The notes beneath the pieces were generated by a model. The model had not been told where the DNA came from. It ran no database searches and was given only the letters and a program-made list of their open reading frames with translations. Made by a program: the position numbers and the translations under genes. Below are positions 1-6,551 of a stretch of 11,709 nucleotides of DNA, piece by piece (the stretch's first letter is position 1; the number at the start of each line of letters is the position of its first letter). The DNA is taken from assembly GCA_016207865.1 (NCBI GenBank), contig JACQZD010000146.1:1-11709 (forward strand). Direction: 5' to 3'. Source of the stretch: Nitrospirota bacterium (lineage in GTDB: Bacteria > Nitrospirota > Thermodesulfovibrionia > UBA6902 > DSMQ01).

Positions 1-871
1 CGACTTTGGCCATATCCAAAGACGGGAGCACATTGCTCAGCCTCTCAGGGTATGAGAGGGCATGACATATCGGTCCTTTCATGTCAGGGACCGACATCTG
101 CGCCATAATGCTTCCGTCAATAAATTCTACCATAGAGTGGATAATGCTCTGGGGATGCAGGACCACGTCTATTTTATGAACCGGCAGGTTGAACAGATGA
201 TAGGCCTCAATCACCTCAAGCCCTTTGTTCATAAGAGTTGCCGAGTCTATTGTAATCTTTTTTCCCATAAACCAGTTGGGGTGTTTTAAGGCCTCCCGCG
301 GAGTAACGGTCTTTAATTCCGAGATGTTTTTCCGGAGAAACGGCCCGCCGGAGGCAGTCAGTATTATGCGTTTTATTTCTTTATGGTTTCTGGCGTCAAT
401 GCACTGGAATACGGCGCTGTGCTCGCTGTCCACAGGGATTATCCTAACCCCTCTTTTTGAGGCCTCGGCCATGATGATTTCACCTGCCATTACAAGAATT
501 TCTTTTGTGGCAAGCGCAATGTCCTTTCCTGCCTTTATGGCGGCAAAAGTAGGCATAAGACCGGTTGAACCTGATATGGCGGAGACGAGAGTAGCGGCGC
601 GCTTCAGAGTAGCAACCTCCATCAGCCCCTGTACGCCGCTCAGGATTTCTGCCGGCAGATTTTTCTTTCTCAGCTTTTTCGCGGCATATTCATCAGAGAC
701 CGCGGCGACCTCGGGTTTAAAAATGCGTATCTGCGATTCCAGCGCCCTGATATTACTGCCTGCGGCAAGGCCTGCAACCTTGAACTTTTCAGGATAGCGG
801 CTGACAATCCTGAGGGTGTTTTTGCCGATGGAGCCGGTAGAGCCTAATATGGAGATTATTTTCTTGCGCAT
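1..871 (-). CDS. dxr: 1-deoxy-D-xylulose 5-phosphate reductoisomerase, 3' end missing
   Basis: Converts 1-deoxy-D-xylulose 5-phosphate to 2-C-methyl-D-erythritol 4-phosphate with NADPH and a divalent metal, the committed step of the MEP isoprenoid pathway in the cytosol. My translation from the ATG at 871 gives 290 residues, open to the left edge; full-length family members are about 380-400 residues, so roughly the last quarter is outside. Visible are the N-terminal nucleotide-binding loop GSTGSIG (residues 10-16), the metal ligands in VDSEHSAVFQ (D148, E150), the ASGGPF loop (about residue 180), NKGLEVIEA with further metal-binding Glu residues, and HPQSIIHSMVEF followed by the flexible-loop PDMKGPI region. 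The ATG is the only reasonable start, since an in-frame stop lies seven codons upstream. It begins 7 nt after the cdsA stop, so it is probably cotranscribed and coupled. Confidence 0.96.
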   Translation of the reverse strand, partial: MRKKIISILGSTGSIGKNTLRIVSRYPEKFKVAGLAAGSNIRALESQIRIFKPEVAAVSDEYAAKKLRKKNLPAEILSGVQGLMEVATLKRAATLVSAISGSTGLMPTFAAIKAGKDIALATKEILVMAGEIIMAEASKRGVRIIPVDSEHSAVFQCIDARNHKEIKRIILTASGGPFLRKNISELKTVTPREALKHPNWFMGKKITIDSATLMNKGLEVIEAYHLFNLPVHKIDVVLHPQSIIHSMVEFIDGSIMAQMSVPDMKGPICHALSYPERLSNVLPSLDMAKV

Positions 872-878
872 TGTCTGA

Positions 879-1670
879 TTATATAATCCTCAGCAGGAGA
901 TAGAGGACGGGCCCTGCAATAAGAAAGCCGTCAATCTTATCAAGTACACCGCCGTGTCCCGGAATTAAACTGCCTGAGTCTTTTACCCCTGCGTCCCGCT
1001 TAAACATTGATTCTATTAAATCGCCAATCATTGAAGCTATGCCCATGAGCGCGCCTGCCGCAGTAGCCCCGGGGAAGGTAAAAATATGGAGGCCGAAAAA
1101 AAGTTTTGCAATAACTGCGCCGATAGCTCCTCCCAGCACGCATGCAAAGGCGCCTTCAACTGTTTTCTTGGGGCTTATGGCAGGATAGAGTTTATGTCTT
1201 CCAAAATGTTTCCCGATATAGTAAGCCATGCTGTCCGCAAGCCATACCGAGGCATAAAGCATGAAGATATACGCCAAGCCGGAAGGCTCTTCCCTTAAAA
1301 ACCACTGGAAGCTGAGAAATGAAACATAAAAAAAACCAACTCCGAGCGGGCCGATCTCAGACATGCATCCTGAAGGGGATTTCCATAGAAAAAGCCTGAT
1401 CAGCAAAAGTAAAAACAGGCTGATAAATATGCCGTCCGGGAAATATGCCGGATGTGTGCATGATATATAAAACAACACGCATCCGGTTAATATGCCGGGG
1501 ATGTAAAGTTTATCCGGCACTTTGTACATAATATAAAATTCACGCAGTGCAAGAATATTTACTGCCGCCAGAAGGGCAAAAAAGAAAGGAAACGGCGGCA
1601 GAAAATAAATATAAGCAATCAGAGGAGGCAGAGCAATTGCTGCTGTGGTAAGTCTTCCTGCGTTTTTCAA
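879..1670 (-). CDS. cdsA: Phosphatidate cytidylyltransferase (CDP-diglyceride synthase)
   Basis: Integral membrane enzyme that makes CDP-diacylglycerol from phosphatidate and CTP, the branch point for phosphatidylglycerol, cardiolipin and phosphatidylethanolamine. The 263 residues are almost entirely hydrophobic helices, as expected. The CDS signature is complete near the C-terminus (residues 221-247): SMFKR, VKDSGSLIPGHGG, then LDKID, where the family usually has D-R-x-D (here K replaces R, a mild change). The start is a TTG codon at 1670: the frame has a TAA only two codons further upstream, and no ATG lies near the expected N-terminus, which reads KNAGRLTTAAIALPPLIA as in typical family members. 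A strong hairpin precedes it, overlapping the end of uppS. It sits 36 nt after uppS and 7 nt before dxr, matching the common uppS-cdsA-dxr order. Confidence 0.95.
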   Translation of the reverse strand: MKNAGRLTTAAIALPPLIAYIYFLPPFPFFFALLAAVNILALREFYIMYKVPDKLYIPGILTGCVLFYISCTHPAYFPDGIFISLFLLLLIRLFLWKSPSGCMSEIGPLGVGFFYVSFLSFQWFLREEPSGLAYIFMLYASVWLADSMAYYIGKHFGRHKLYPAISPKKTVEGAFACVLGGAIGAVIAKLFFGLHIFTFPGATAAGALMGIASMIGDLIESMFKRDAGVKDSGSLIPGHGGVLDKIDGFLIAGPVLYLLLRII

Positions 1671-1685
1671 ATCCCGTTACTTTTC

Positions 1686-1716
1686 ACCCGGTTAGGAAGG
1701 AACCTTCTAACGGGGT
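1686..1716 (-). other. Intercistronic hairpin between uppS and cdsA
   Basis: An inverted repeat pairs ACCCGGTTAGGAAGG (1686-1700) with CCTTCTAACGGGGT (1703-1716), with one mismatch and one bulged base and almost no spacer. In the mRNA it would cover the last codons and stop of uppS and end 15 nt before the TTG start of cdsA. No U-tract follows on the transcribed strand, so it is unlikely to be a simple intrinsic terminator. A role in mRNA processing or in tuning cdsA translation is inference. Confidence 0.5.
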
Positions 1717-2216
1717 TTACTCGGAACTGTGCCGAATCTCCTTTCTCTTTTGGTGTATTCCGCGACTGCGGACAGAAATTCTTTCTTTCCAAAATCAGGC
1801 CAGAGCGTTTCAGTAAAATAAAATTCAGAATACGCCGCCTGCCAGAGCAGGAAGTTGCTTAATCTCATCTCACCGCTTTCAAATTCCTTCAGCATTTTTT
1901 GAATGGCTACCGGGAATTTCTCAAGGTCTCCTATGGCCCTGAATACCACATTGTCTTTTGCGAATTTGCGCATTTCACTTTTAAGGTAAAGGACTAAAAG
2001 CTCCATCAGGGCGCTGACTTCTTTCTTAGGCCTCTGCCAGTTTTCCATGGAAAATACATAGAGGGTGAGCGCCTTCAGGTTCAATTTTATTGATGCGTCT
2101 ATTATCTCACGCACACGTTTTATGCCTTCCCTGTGGCCTTCAATCCTGGACAAACCCCTCAATTCAGCCCACCGGCCGTTTCCATCCATGATTATTGCAA
2201 CGTGTTTAAGGTTCAT
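1707..2216 (-). CDS. uppS: Undecaprenyl diphosphate synthase with internal deletion
   Basis: Family function: cis-prenyltransferase that extends farnesyl diphosphate with isopentenyl diphosphate to the C55 lipid carrier precursor used for peptidoglycan and O-antigen. The 169 residues keep the N-terminal half (IMDGNGRW with catalytic D11, GH at 27-28, FSMENWQRP at 55-63) and the C-terminal end (RLSNFLLWQ at 118-126, SEFYFTETLWPDF with E131, and RERRFG). Family members are usually 230-250 residues. Between IQKMLKEFE and SGEMRLSNF (residues about 105-116) roughly 65 residues are missing: the NYGGR-type segment, the following helices and the PDPDLLIRT part of the active site, including the conserved Arg of RTSGE. 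The frame stays open, so the loss is a multiple of three. The start overlaps the upstream gene's stop by 11 nt. The protein may be inactive unless the deletion is an assembly error. The family assignment is firm; activity is doubtful. Confidence 0.9.
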   Translation of the reverse strand: MNLKHVAIIMDGNGRWAELRGLSRIEGHREGIKRVREIIDASIKLNLKALTLYVFSMENWQRPKKEVSALMELLVLYLKSEMRKFAKDNVVFRAIGDLEKFPVAIQKMLKEFESGEMRLSNFLLWQAAYSEFYFTETLWPDFGKKEFLSAVAEYTKRERRFGTVPSKPR

Positions 2217-3984
2217 CTTTTAAACGGTAATAGTAGAGGGTGCTGCCCTTTGAGAGTTCGCCTGAAAGCGCCTTTGTCAAAAATGTGGAAAGATTTGACC
2301 CGGCAATGAGAAACAGGTCCTCGCCCTCTGCCCAATAGTCTCTTACCCCCCCTGAAAGATTTTCCAGAATTAAAGTTTCATCCATTGTACTGCCGTCCCA
2401 CCGGAGTGAATAGACCGCAGTGCTTTTATACCCTAATCCCGGCACTGTATCTGATAAATATATCCTTTTGACTGCCAAAACTTCCTGTCCGCGGCCGGTT
2501 CTGATAGTCAGCAGCCGCCTTTTTACAAACCATTTCTCTGCGGGATTAACAATAGAAAAAGTATTTCTATCAAAAGAAATATCAAAACCCCCGTAGGAAT
2601 CTCTGCTCCTCCAGATTAATTCCGCCTTTGGGGACGCGTCACTTCCCATATTATAAAGATTCAGATAACCTTTATCATCAAAAGACAGAATCATCGGCGG
2701 CAATGAACCCTTAGGCATTTCACTGTCCTGCCCGGGGCGGATTATAGACCAGTCCACAAACGCAAAACCGTAAATATTTACTTCCGGAGGCAGTCTGAGC
2801 GCTTTGCCTAAATAATATTGTCCGTCTTTCCACTGCGCTTCGTATACCGGCCCCTTATATATTTCGCCGGGCGTTGAAGCCTGCATCAGCAGGGTTGTGC
2901 CTGAAACCCTGAAAAAATACGGCGCCTTGTCCCAGATTTTTTTATAGCCTTCAGCGGGATTATACTCAAGCACATATGATCTCAAGGTGTCAGAGCCTTT
3001 AATGGAGGTGACATATATCTCCGCCCTGCCGTTATGGTTGGCATCAAGGACGTCAATGGAGAGGTGTTCCTCATCAGCGCCGCCGGTTATGGACCACAGC
3101 TCTTTGGGCTCTTCTTTATAACTGTAGATCCTTATGTTGTTTCCGTCGCTGGCAATAAGTTCCTTTTTGCTGTTGCCGTCAACGTCTCCCATTGTGATAA
3201 GCCGTCCGGCTGCAATTTCATGCCCCATCCGGGGCACTTCCGCGACGCCGGCAAAGGGGATAAGCTCATCACCGCTTTTAAGCGCATTAAGAAGGTCCGG
3301 ACCGAGGGGTTCATTAATCTCTGCAAAGGTCTTTGCATCCTGGGTCCAGAACAATTTTATATTTAAATATACGGTCCCGTTTTGTGCAGGGGTGGAAAAT
3401 AAGAGCGCCGCCTCTGCATTGCGGCCTTCGGCTATGCCGGCTAATGTCTTGGTCTCGTAGGTTTTAGTATATGCCTCAATGATATCAAAACGCCCAGCCT
3501 CTTTAAGCGAGTAATAAAAGACCTCGGAAATGGTCCAGTCAGCCTTCCGGTCCTGAAAAAAGGCAAGCTTTACCCTTGAGGAAGTTATCCTTACGATGTC
3601 TCCGGTCTTCGGGGCGCCTTTTATGACTGCGCATAAGTAGGTCCCGTCAGTGATGTTTTTTAATTCAACCATTCCTGTGAATATTTCCGACTTGCCTATA
3701 AATTCCTTTGTCACAGGATGGTAAAACGGCACGCCTTCCCTGAAGACTGAAAATCTCATACCCTCCAGAAGTTTCTTGTCTGACTGCAACCTGACTTTTG
3801 CCATTCCATTTTCAAACCCTGTAATAGCGCCGGTCACAGGCAAAAAATAAGAAAGCACGGAATTTTTTGCTTTATCTACGGGATTTGTTTCATCTAATGC
3901 TCCGGGCGCGCCCCATGAAGACGGTATGCCGGTAAAGTTTATCAGTACAATTGTCAAAAGAAGTCTTATATAGAATTTAATCAT
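2206..3984 (-). CDS. Exported FG-GAP/VCBS-type repeat protein, function unknown
   Basis: Encodes 592 residues starting with a signal peptide (basic MIKFYIR, hydrophobic stretch, likely cleavage after SSWGA near residue 26), so it is exported to the periplasm or beyond. Residues about 45-135 resemble the small beta domain seen at the C-terminus of FlgT-like proteins (PVTGAITGFENG, then FREGVPFYHPVT, then KTGDIVRI). Residues 136-245 contain a GRFDIIEA stretch reminiscent of TolB/CsgG-like domains. From about 258 there are FG-GAP/VCBS-like blades with calcium-binding loops DVDGNSKKE (267-275) and DANHNGRAE (314-322); the rest reads as beta-rich, perhaps a propeller. No catalytic motif is visible. 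A GGA-type ribosome site (ACGGAAAATC) precedes the ATG. It overlaps uppS by 11 nt, so it is probably its translationally coupled partner, although frr more often occupies this position. The domain assignments come from reading motifs, not from a profile search. Confidence 0.8.
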   Translation of the reverse strand: MIKFYIRLLLTIVLINFTGIPSSWGAPGALDETNPVDKAKNSVLSYFLPVTGAITGFENGMAKVRLQSDKKLLEGMRFSVFREGVPFYHPVTKEFIGKSEIFTGMVELKNITDGTYLCAVIKGAPKTGDIVRITSSRVKLAFFQDRKADWTISEVFYYSLKEAGRFDIIEAYTKTYETKTLAGIAEGRNAEAALLFSTPAQNGTVYLNIKLFWTQDAKTFAEINEPLGPDLLNALKSGDELIPFAGVAEVPRMGHEIAAGRLITMGDVDGNSKKELIASDGNNIRIYSYKEEPKELWSITGGADEEHLSIDVLDANHNGRAEIYVTSIKGSDTLRSYVLEYNPAEGYKKIWDKAPYFFRVSGTTLLMQASTPGEIYKGPVYEAQWKDGQYYLGKALRLPPEVNIYGFAFVDWSIIRPGQDSEMPKGSLPPMILSFDDKGYLNLYNMGSDASPKAELIWRSRDSYGGFDISFDRNTFSIVNPAEKWFVKRRLLTIRTGRGQEVLAVKRIYLSDTVPGLGYKSTAVYSLRWDGSTMDETLILENLSGGVRDYWAEGEDLFLIAGSNLSTFLTKALSGELSKGSTLYYYRLKDEP

Positions 3985-4044
3985 GATTTTCCGTGTTTAG
4001 CGTAGTGTCAGAATCACAAAAAAAGTATTAAAATTATCTTCATC

Positions 4045-4123
4045 CGTCATTCCCGCAGGTTTTAAGCGGGAATCCAGATATTTTTTGCAAAGGACTGGAT
4101 TCCTGCCTACGCAGGAATGACAG
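4045..4123. repeat. Palindromic REP/MITE-like element, copy 1
   Basis: The left arm (4045-4077) begins CGTCATTCCCGC and ends GGGAATCCAG; the right arm (4095-4123) begins CTGGATTCC and ends GCAGGAATGACAG. The two arms are approximate reverse complements, and each also folds on itself (TCCCGC with GCGGGA; ATTCCTGC with GCAGGAAT), so the unit could form a cruciform or a double hairpin. It fills most of the gap between the GH57 stop and the next minus-strand gene. A related unit lies at the other end of the GH57 gene. In RNA it may also stabilise or end the GH57 transcript, although there is no U-tract. Confidence 0.8.
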
Positions 4124-4152
4124 ATTTAAACATATTTTCGGGTCAGTGACAA

Positions 4153-6390
4153 CTAAGTGCCTTTTAATGTTATCACAAAACCGAATTGATTTTCCTCTCC
4201 GGAAATAAATTCGGAATCAGGGAAGATTATAAAAGTGGTTCCCTGATACACCCTCTCTATGCCTTCTTCAGAGGAAGAAACGGTTTCCACCGGGAATTGC
4301 CAGAGATTTACCGGACTGTTAAATTCAAAAATCGCAGAGATGCCGAGATAACCGTATGTGACATTAAGCATGCTTATCTTTTTTGCTTCTGTTACGGATG
4401 TTATTCCCCACCCGCTTGTTTTTCCCTTTGAAAGCGCTTTAACCTCAGGCTCAGGGGAACCGAGGAATGAGAGATTAAATTCAATGCAGAAGGATGAATT
4501 CCTGCTGAGACGGCTTCTGATATCTGATATCTCACTTTTAGTTTCTGCGCAAGGATTTATCTCGTACAATACTGCAATCTCAGGCGAGGCCTTTCTGACG
4601 GATATTTTTTTGTTAATCATGACAGGCAGAGGACGGGCCTCTTGAGCGCAGTTTACTTCGCCTGCCGCTGAAAACTCCGTTTCAAGGGAATTCTTTTTTT
4701 CACCGGACTTCATGGCGTACAAGGCCTCTATGAAATTCCCTGATTCTCTGTAGCTGTTTCCCCTAAACTGGTCTATGGAAGTATCTTTTGCAATAAAATG
4801 ATCAATGAGAGATGCCTTCCTGTACGGGTCAAAGACAAGGTGCTTTGCAATATCATGTTCTTTAAGGACCAGCCTTTCATGGATTGTTGCGGTCTCTGAG
4901 TGTTCGTGAACATCCCCGCATTTTGATAATTTTCTGTGATATGCCTCGTATCTTCTGCTTAATGTGTCCATTACATTGACGGCTTTTTCCTTATAAGACA
5001 GCTCGCACAGAGCGCCTCCCTTCTGCGTGAAAAAAAGACTGAGGGTTTTGGTGCTCAGAAAAATATCCTTATAACCGTCTTTGTCAAGGTCATCTGCCTC
5101 GTGATACGGCGTAAGGGCAAGGGCTTGCTCGGAAAGCGCCTCTGCCCTGAGCAGGTGAGCGTAAAGAGACGACCTCAGGTGCGGAAGATAAAGCCCGCCG
5201 AAGATTCCGTGCCAGTATGCGTCATTGCACTGCCCCTGCCAGAGTTCATCCAACAAATCGTGATGCGTAATCCGTGATGCTTGATGAGTTTTTTGGGATT
5301 TTGGATTTTGTTTTTTTAACTTTTCACTTTCAACTCTTAACTCTTTTACGGCTTTATGAACTTTTCTGCTTATCTGGTACATCCTTTTATGCAGGTGGTT
5401 GCTCTCGGGATATTTTGAAAGGAAATTTCTCCAGAATCCGCCGCGCAGGAGGGTATGCGCTTTTTTGTCCCCGATTAAGTTTTTCAATAATTTCAGCGTA
5501 TCATCATATTCCTCCGCAGCCGGAGGAAACAGCGCCCATTCACCCATTTCCCTATAAGACGCCGTCGGCAGGTATATCCTTCCGGCAGGCGGGTTTTTTG
5601 ATATATATTCCGCAAAAGTTGTGGTTTGCAGCCAGTCTGAATTTTTGTCTAGGGCGCTGAAGAAGCGTTCCAGCCAGCCGTTTGTGTAAACGTGTTTGAA
5701 GGTATCAGGCCATACGCCGAATTTTTCTCCGTCATCAGCCATACAAACAAGTGATGAGTGATGAGTGATGGATGATGGGTTTTCAAAAACACTCCGAAGA
5801 TATGTAATAACCTCGTCAACATCTTTGAACGGGATAAGATATCGGAGCTGTTCGTTTCCCGGAAATACATGGACCGCATAGTCTTCATCCTCTGTGAGAA
5901 AATATCCGTGCAGGTCTTTGTCCGTGAGGCCTGTAAGCTTAAAATGGTGGTCGTCAACAGGGAAATAGTCAATGCCTGCCTTTGCTATATGCCTCGGCAT
6001 AGCGGGCTCCCACACCCTCTCTGTCAGCCACATGCCTTTAGGCGCATAACCAAGTTCTTTTTCTATGAATTCATTAAGCTTTTTGATCTGGCCTGTCTTG
6101 TCGTCATCGGGGATGGCCGGTATTATGGGTTCATAAAATCCACCCGAGAGCATTTCTATCCGGCCCTGTTTTATCAGGTTCTTCAGCAGGTCAAAAAAAT
6201 CGCCGTGCTTGTCCTTCAGCCAGAGCAGCAGGTTGCCTGAATAATGAAGTGAAAGTTTTATCCCGGGATGCCTCTCAAGTATTTTTAAAAAAGGGAGGTA
6301 AGATTTTTGGTATGCGTCTTCAACGACGTAGTCAAAATTACCGACCGGCTGATGATTATGTAATGCGAGGATAAGGCATAGTTTATTCAT
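4153..6390 (-). CDS. GH57 4-alpha-glucanotransferase / alpha-amylase-like protein
   Basis: Glycoside hydrolase family 57 enzyme acting on alpha-1,4-glucans by a retaining mechanism; the layout matches the Thermococcus litoralis 4-alpha-glucanotransferase type. From the ATG at 6390 it has 745 residues. Seen in order: LHNHQP (10-15, substrate-binding His), GGFYEPIIPAIPD (about 83-95), WLTERVWEP with the nucleophile candidate E124, FPVDDHHF (143-150), ADDGEKFG with the acid/base Asp at 219 or 220, a central domain with GQCNDAYWHGIFGGLYLPHL, and a long beta-rich C-terminal domain (the DUF1925/DUF1926 arrangement). No signal peptide, so cytosolic, probably glycogen or maltodextrin metabolism. The frame is open upstream to an ATG at 6426, but those 12 extra codons fall in a palindromic repeat and precede the family's usual N-terminus, so I reject them. 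Two heptamer repeat tracts are translated within linkers. Whether it is a transferase or an amylase cannot be decided here. Confidence 0.93.
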   Translation of the reverse strand: MNKLCLILALHNHQPVGNFDYVVEDAYQKSYLPFLKILERHPGIKLSLHYSGNLLLWLKDKHGDFFDLLKNLIKQGRIEMLSGGFYEPIIPAIPDDDKTGQIKKLNEFIEKELGYAPKGMWLTERVWEPAMPRHIAKAGIDYFPVDDHHFKLTGLTDKDLHGYFLTEDEDYAVHVFPGNEQLRYLIPFKDVDEVITYLRSVFENPSSITHHSSLVCMADDGEKFGVWPDTFKHVYTNGWLERFFSALDKNSDWLQTTTFAEYISKNPPAGRIYLPTASYREMGEWALFPPAAEEYDDTLKLLKNLIGDKKAHTLLRGGFWRNFLSKYPESNHLHKRMYQISRKVHKAVKELRVESEKLKKQNPKSQKTHQASRITHHDLLDELWQGQCNDAYWHGIFGGLYLPHLRSSLYAHLLRAEALSEQALALTPYHEADDLDKDGYKDIFLSTKTLSLFFTQKGGALCELSYKEKAVNVMDTLSRRYEAYHRKLSKCGDVHEHSETATIHERLVLKEHDIAKHLVFDPYRKASLIDHFIAKDTSIDQFRGNSYRESGNFIEALYAMKSGEKKNSLETEFSAAGEVNCAQEARPLPVMINKKISVRKASPEIAVLYEINPCAETKSEISDIRSRLSRNSSFCIEFNLSFLGSPEPEVKALSKGKTSGWGITSVTEAKKISMLNVTYGYLGISAIFEFNSPVNLWQFPVETVSSSEEGIERVYQGTTFIIFPDSEFISGEENQFGFVITLKGT
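5259..5342 (-). repeat. In-phase heptamer repeat tract within the GH57 gene
   Basis: Twelve consecutive 7-nt units can be read without a phase break: CGTGATG, CGTAATC, CGTGATG, CTTGATG, AGTTTTT, TGGGATT, TTGGATT, TTGTTTT, TTTAACT, TTTCACT, TTCAACT, CTTAACT. There are three sub-blocks (GTGATG-type, GGATTTT-type and AACTTTT-type), like the short tandem heptamer families known in some bacterial genomes. The total of 84 nt keeps the frame and adds a polar linker (KELRVESEKLKKQNPKSQKT, then HQASRITHH) between the catalytic domain and the GQCNDAYWHG domain. Confidence 0.75.
5751..5778 (-). repeat. Short heptamer repeat tract next to the acid/base motif of the GH57 gene
   Basis: Four consecutive heptamers, GTGATGA, GTGATGA, GTGATGG and ATGATGG, encode PSSITHHSSL on the minus strand a few residues before the ADDGEKFG motif. 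The units match the GTGATG-type sub-block of the longer tract at 5259-5342, which suggests the same repeat family has inserted or expanded twice in one gene. Confidence 0.7.
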
Positions 6391-6401
6391 ATTATTTTGC
6401 T

Positions 6402-6499
6402 TGTCATTCCCGCAAGCCCCGAACAAGTCGGGACAGGCTCCGCGCGTCGGGAATCCTTCTTGAATCCCGATACATCGGGACGGACAAGCCGGAATGACA
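6402..6499. repeat. Palindromic REP/MITE-like element, copy 2
   Basis: Terminal inverted repeats TGTCATTCC (6402-6410) and GGAATGACA (6491-6499) are perfect. Inside are further self-complementary parts, CCCGAACAAGTCGGG (about 6419-6432) and TCCCGATACATCGGGA (6465-6480). The ends match those of copy 1 at 4045-4123, so both belong to one dispersed family. This copy lies between the mlaD stop and the GH57 start, ending 12 nt upstream of the GH57 ATG. Confidence 0.8.
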
Positions 6500-6512
6500 G
6501 TTTATATCCCTC

Positions 6513-6530
6513 GTCCCAAAATGATGGGAC
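6513..6530 (-). terminator. Weak stem-loop after mlaD
   Basis: GTCCCA and TGGGAC form a 6-bp stem around a 6-nt loop, 22 nt downstream of the mlaD stop. There is no U-tract on the transcribed strand, so termination is uncertain; it may only protect the 3' end of the mla mRNA. Confidence 0.25.
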
Positions 6531-6551
6531 TGCGGCGTAGTTCAATTTCTT

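Noticed and set aside
225..797. Plus-strand open frame of 190 codons
   Set aside because: It is antisense to dxr, whose frame gives an unmistakable family protein; the antisense product has no recognisable motif and a frameshifted-looking composition.
1707..2216. uppS as a frameshifted pseudogene
   Set aside because: The frame is continuous from start to stop and both halves align in the same frame; the defect is a clean in-frame loss, not a frameshift.
3034..3460. Several open frames of 68-110 codons on both strands
   Set aside because: All lie inside the exported VCBS-type gene in other frames and show no ribosome site or domain.
5259..5778. Heptamer tracts as a CRISPR or phage-type repeat array
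   Set aside because: Units are 7 nt with no spacers, are translated within an intact GH57 frame, and no cas gene is present.
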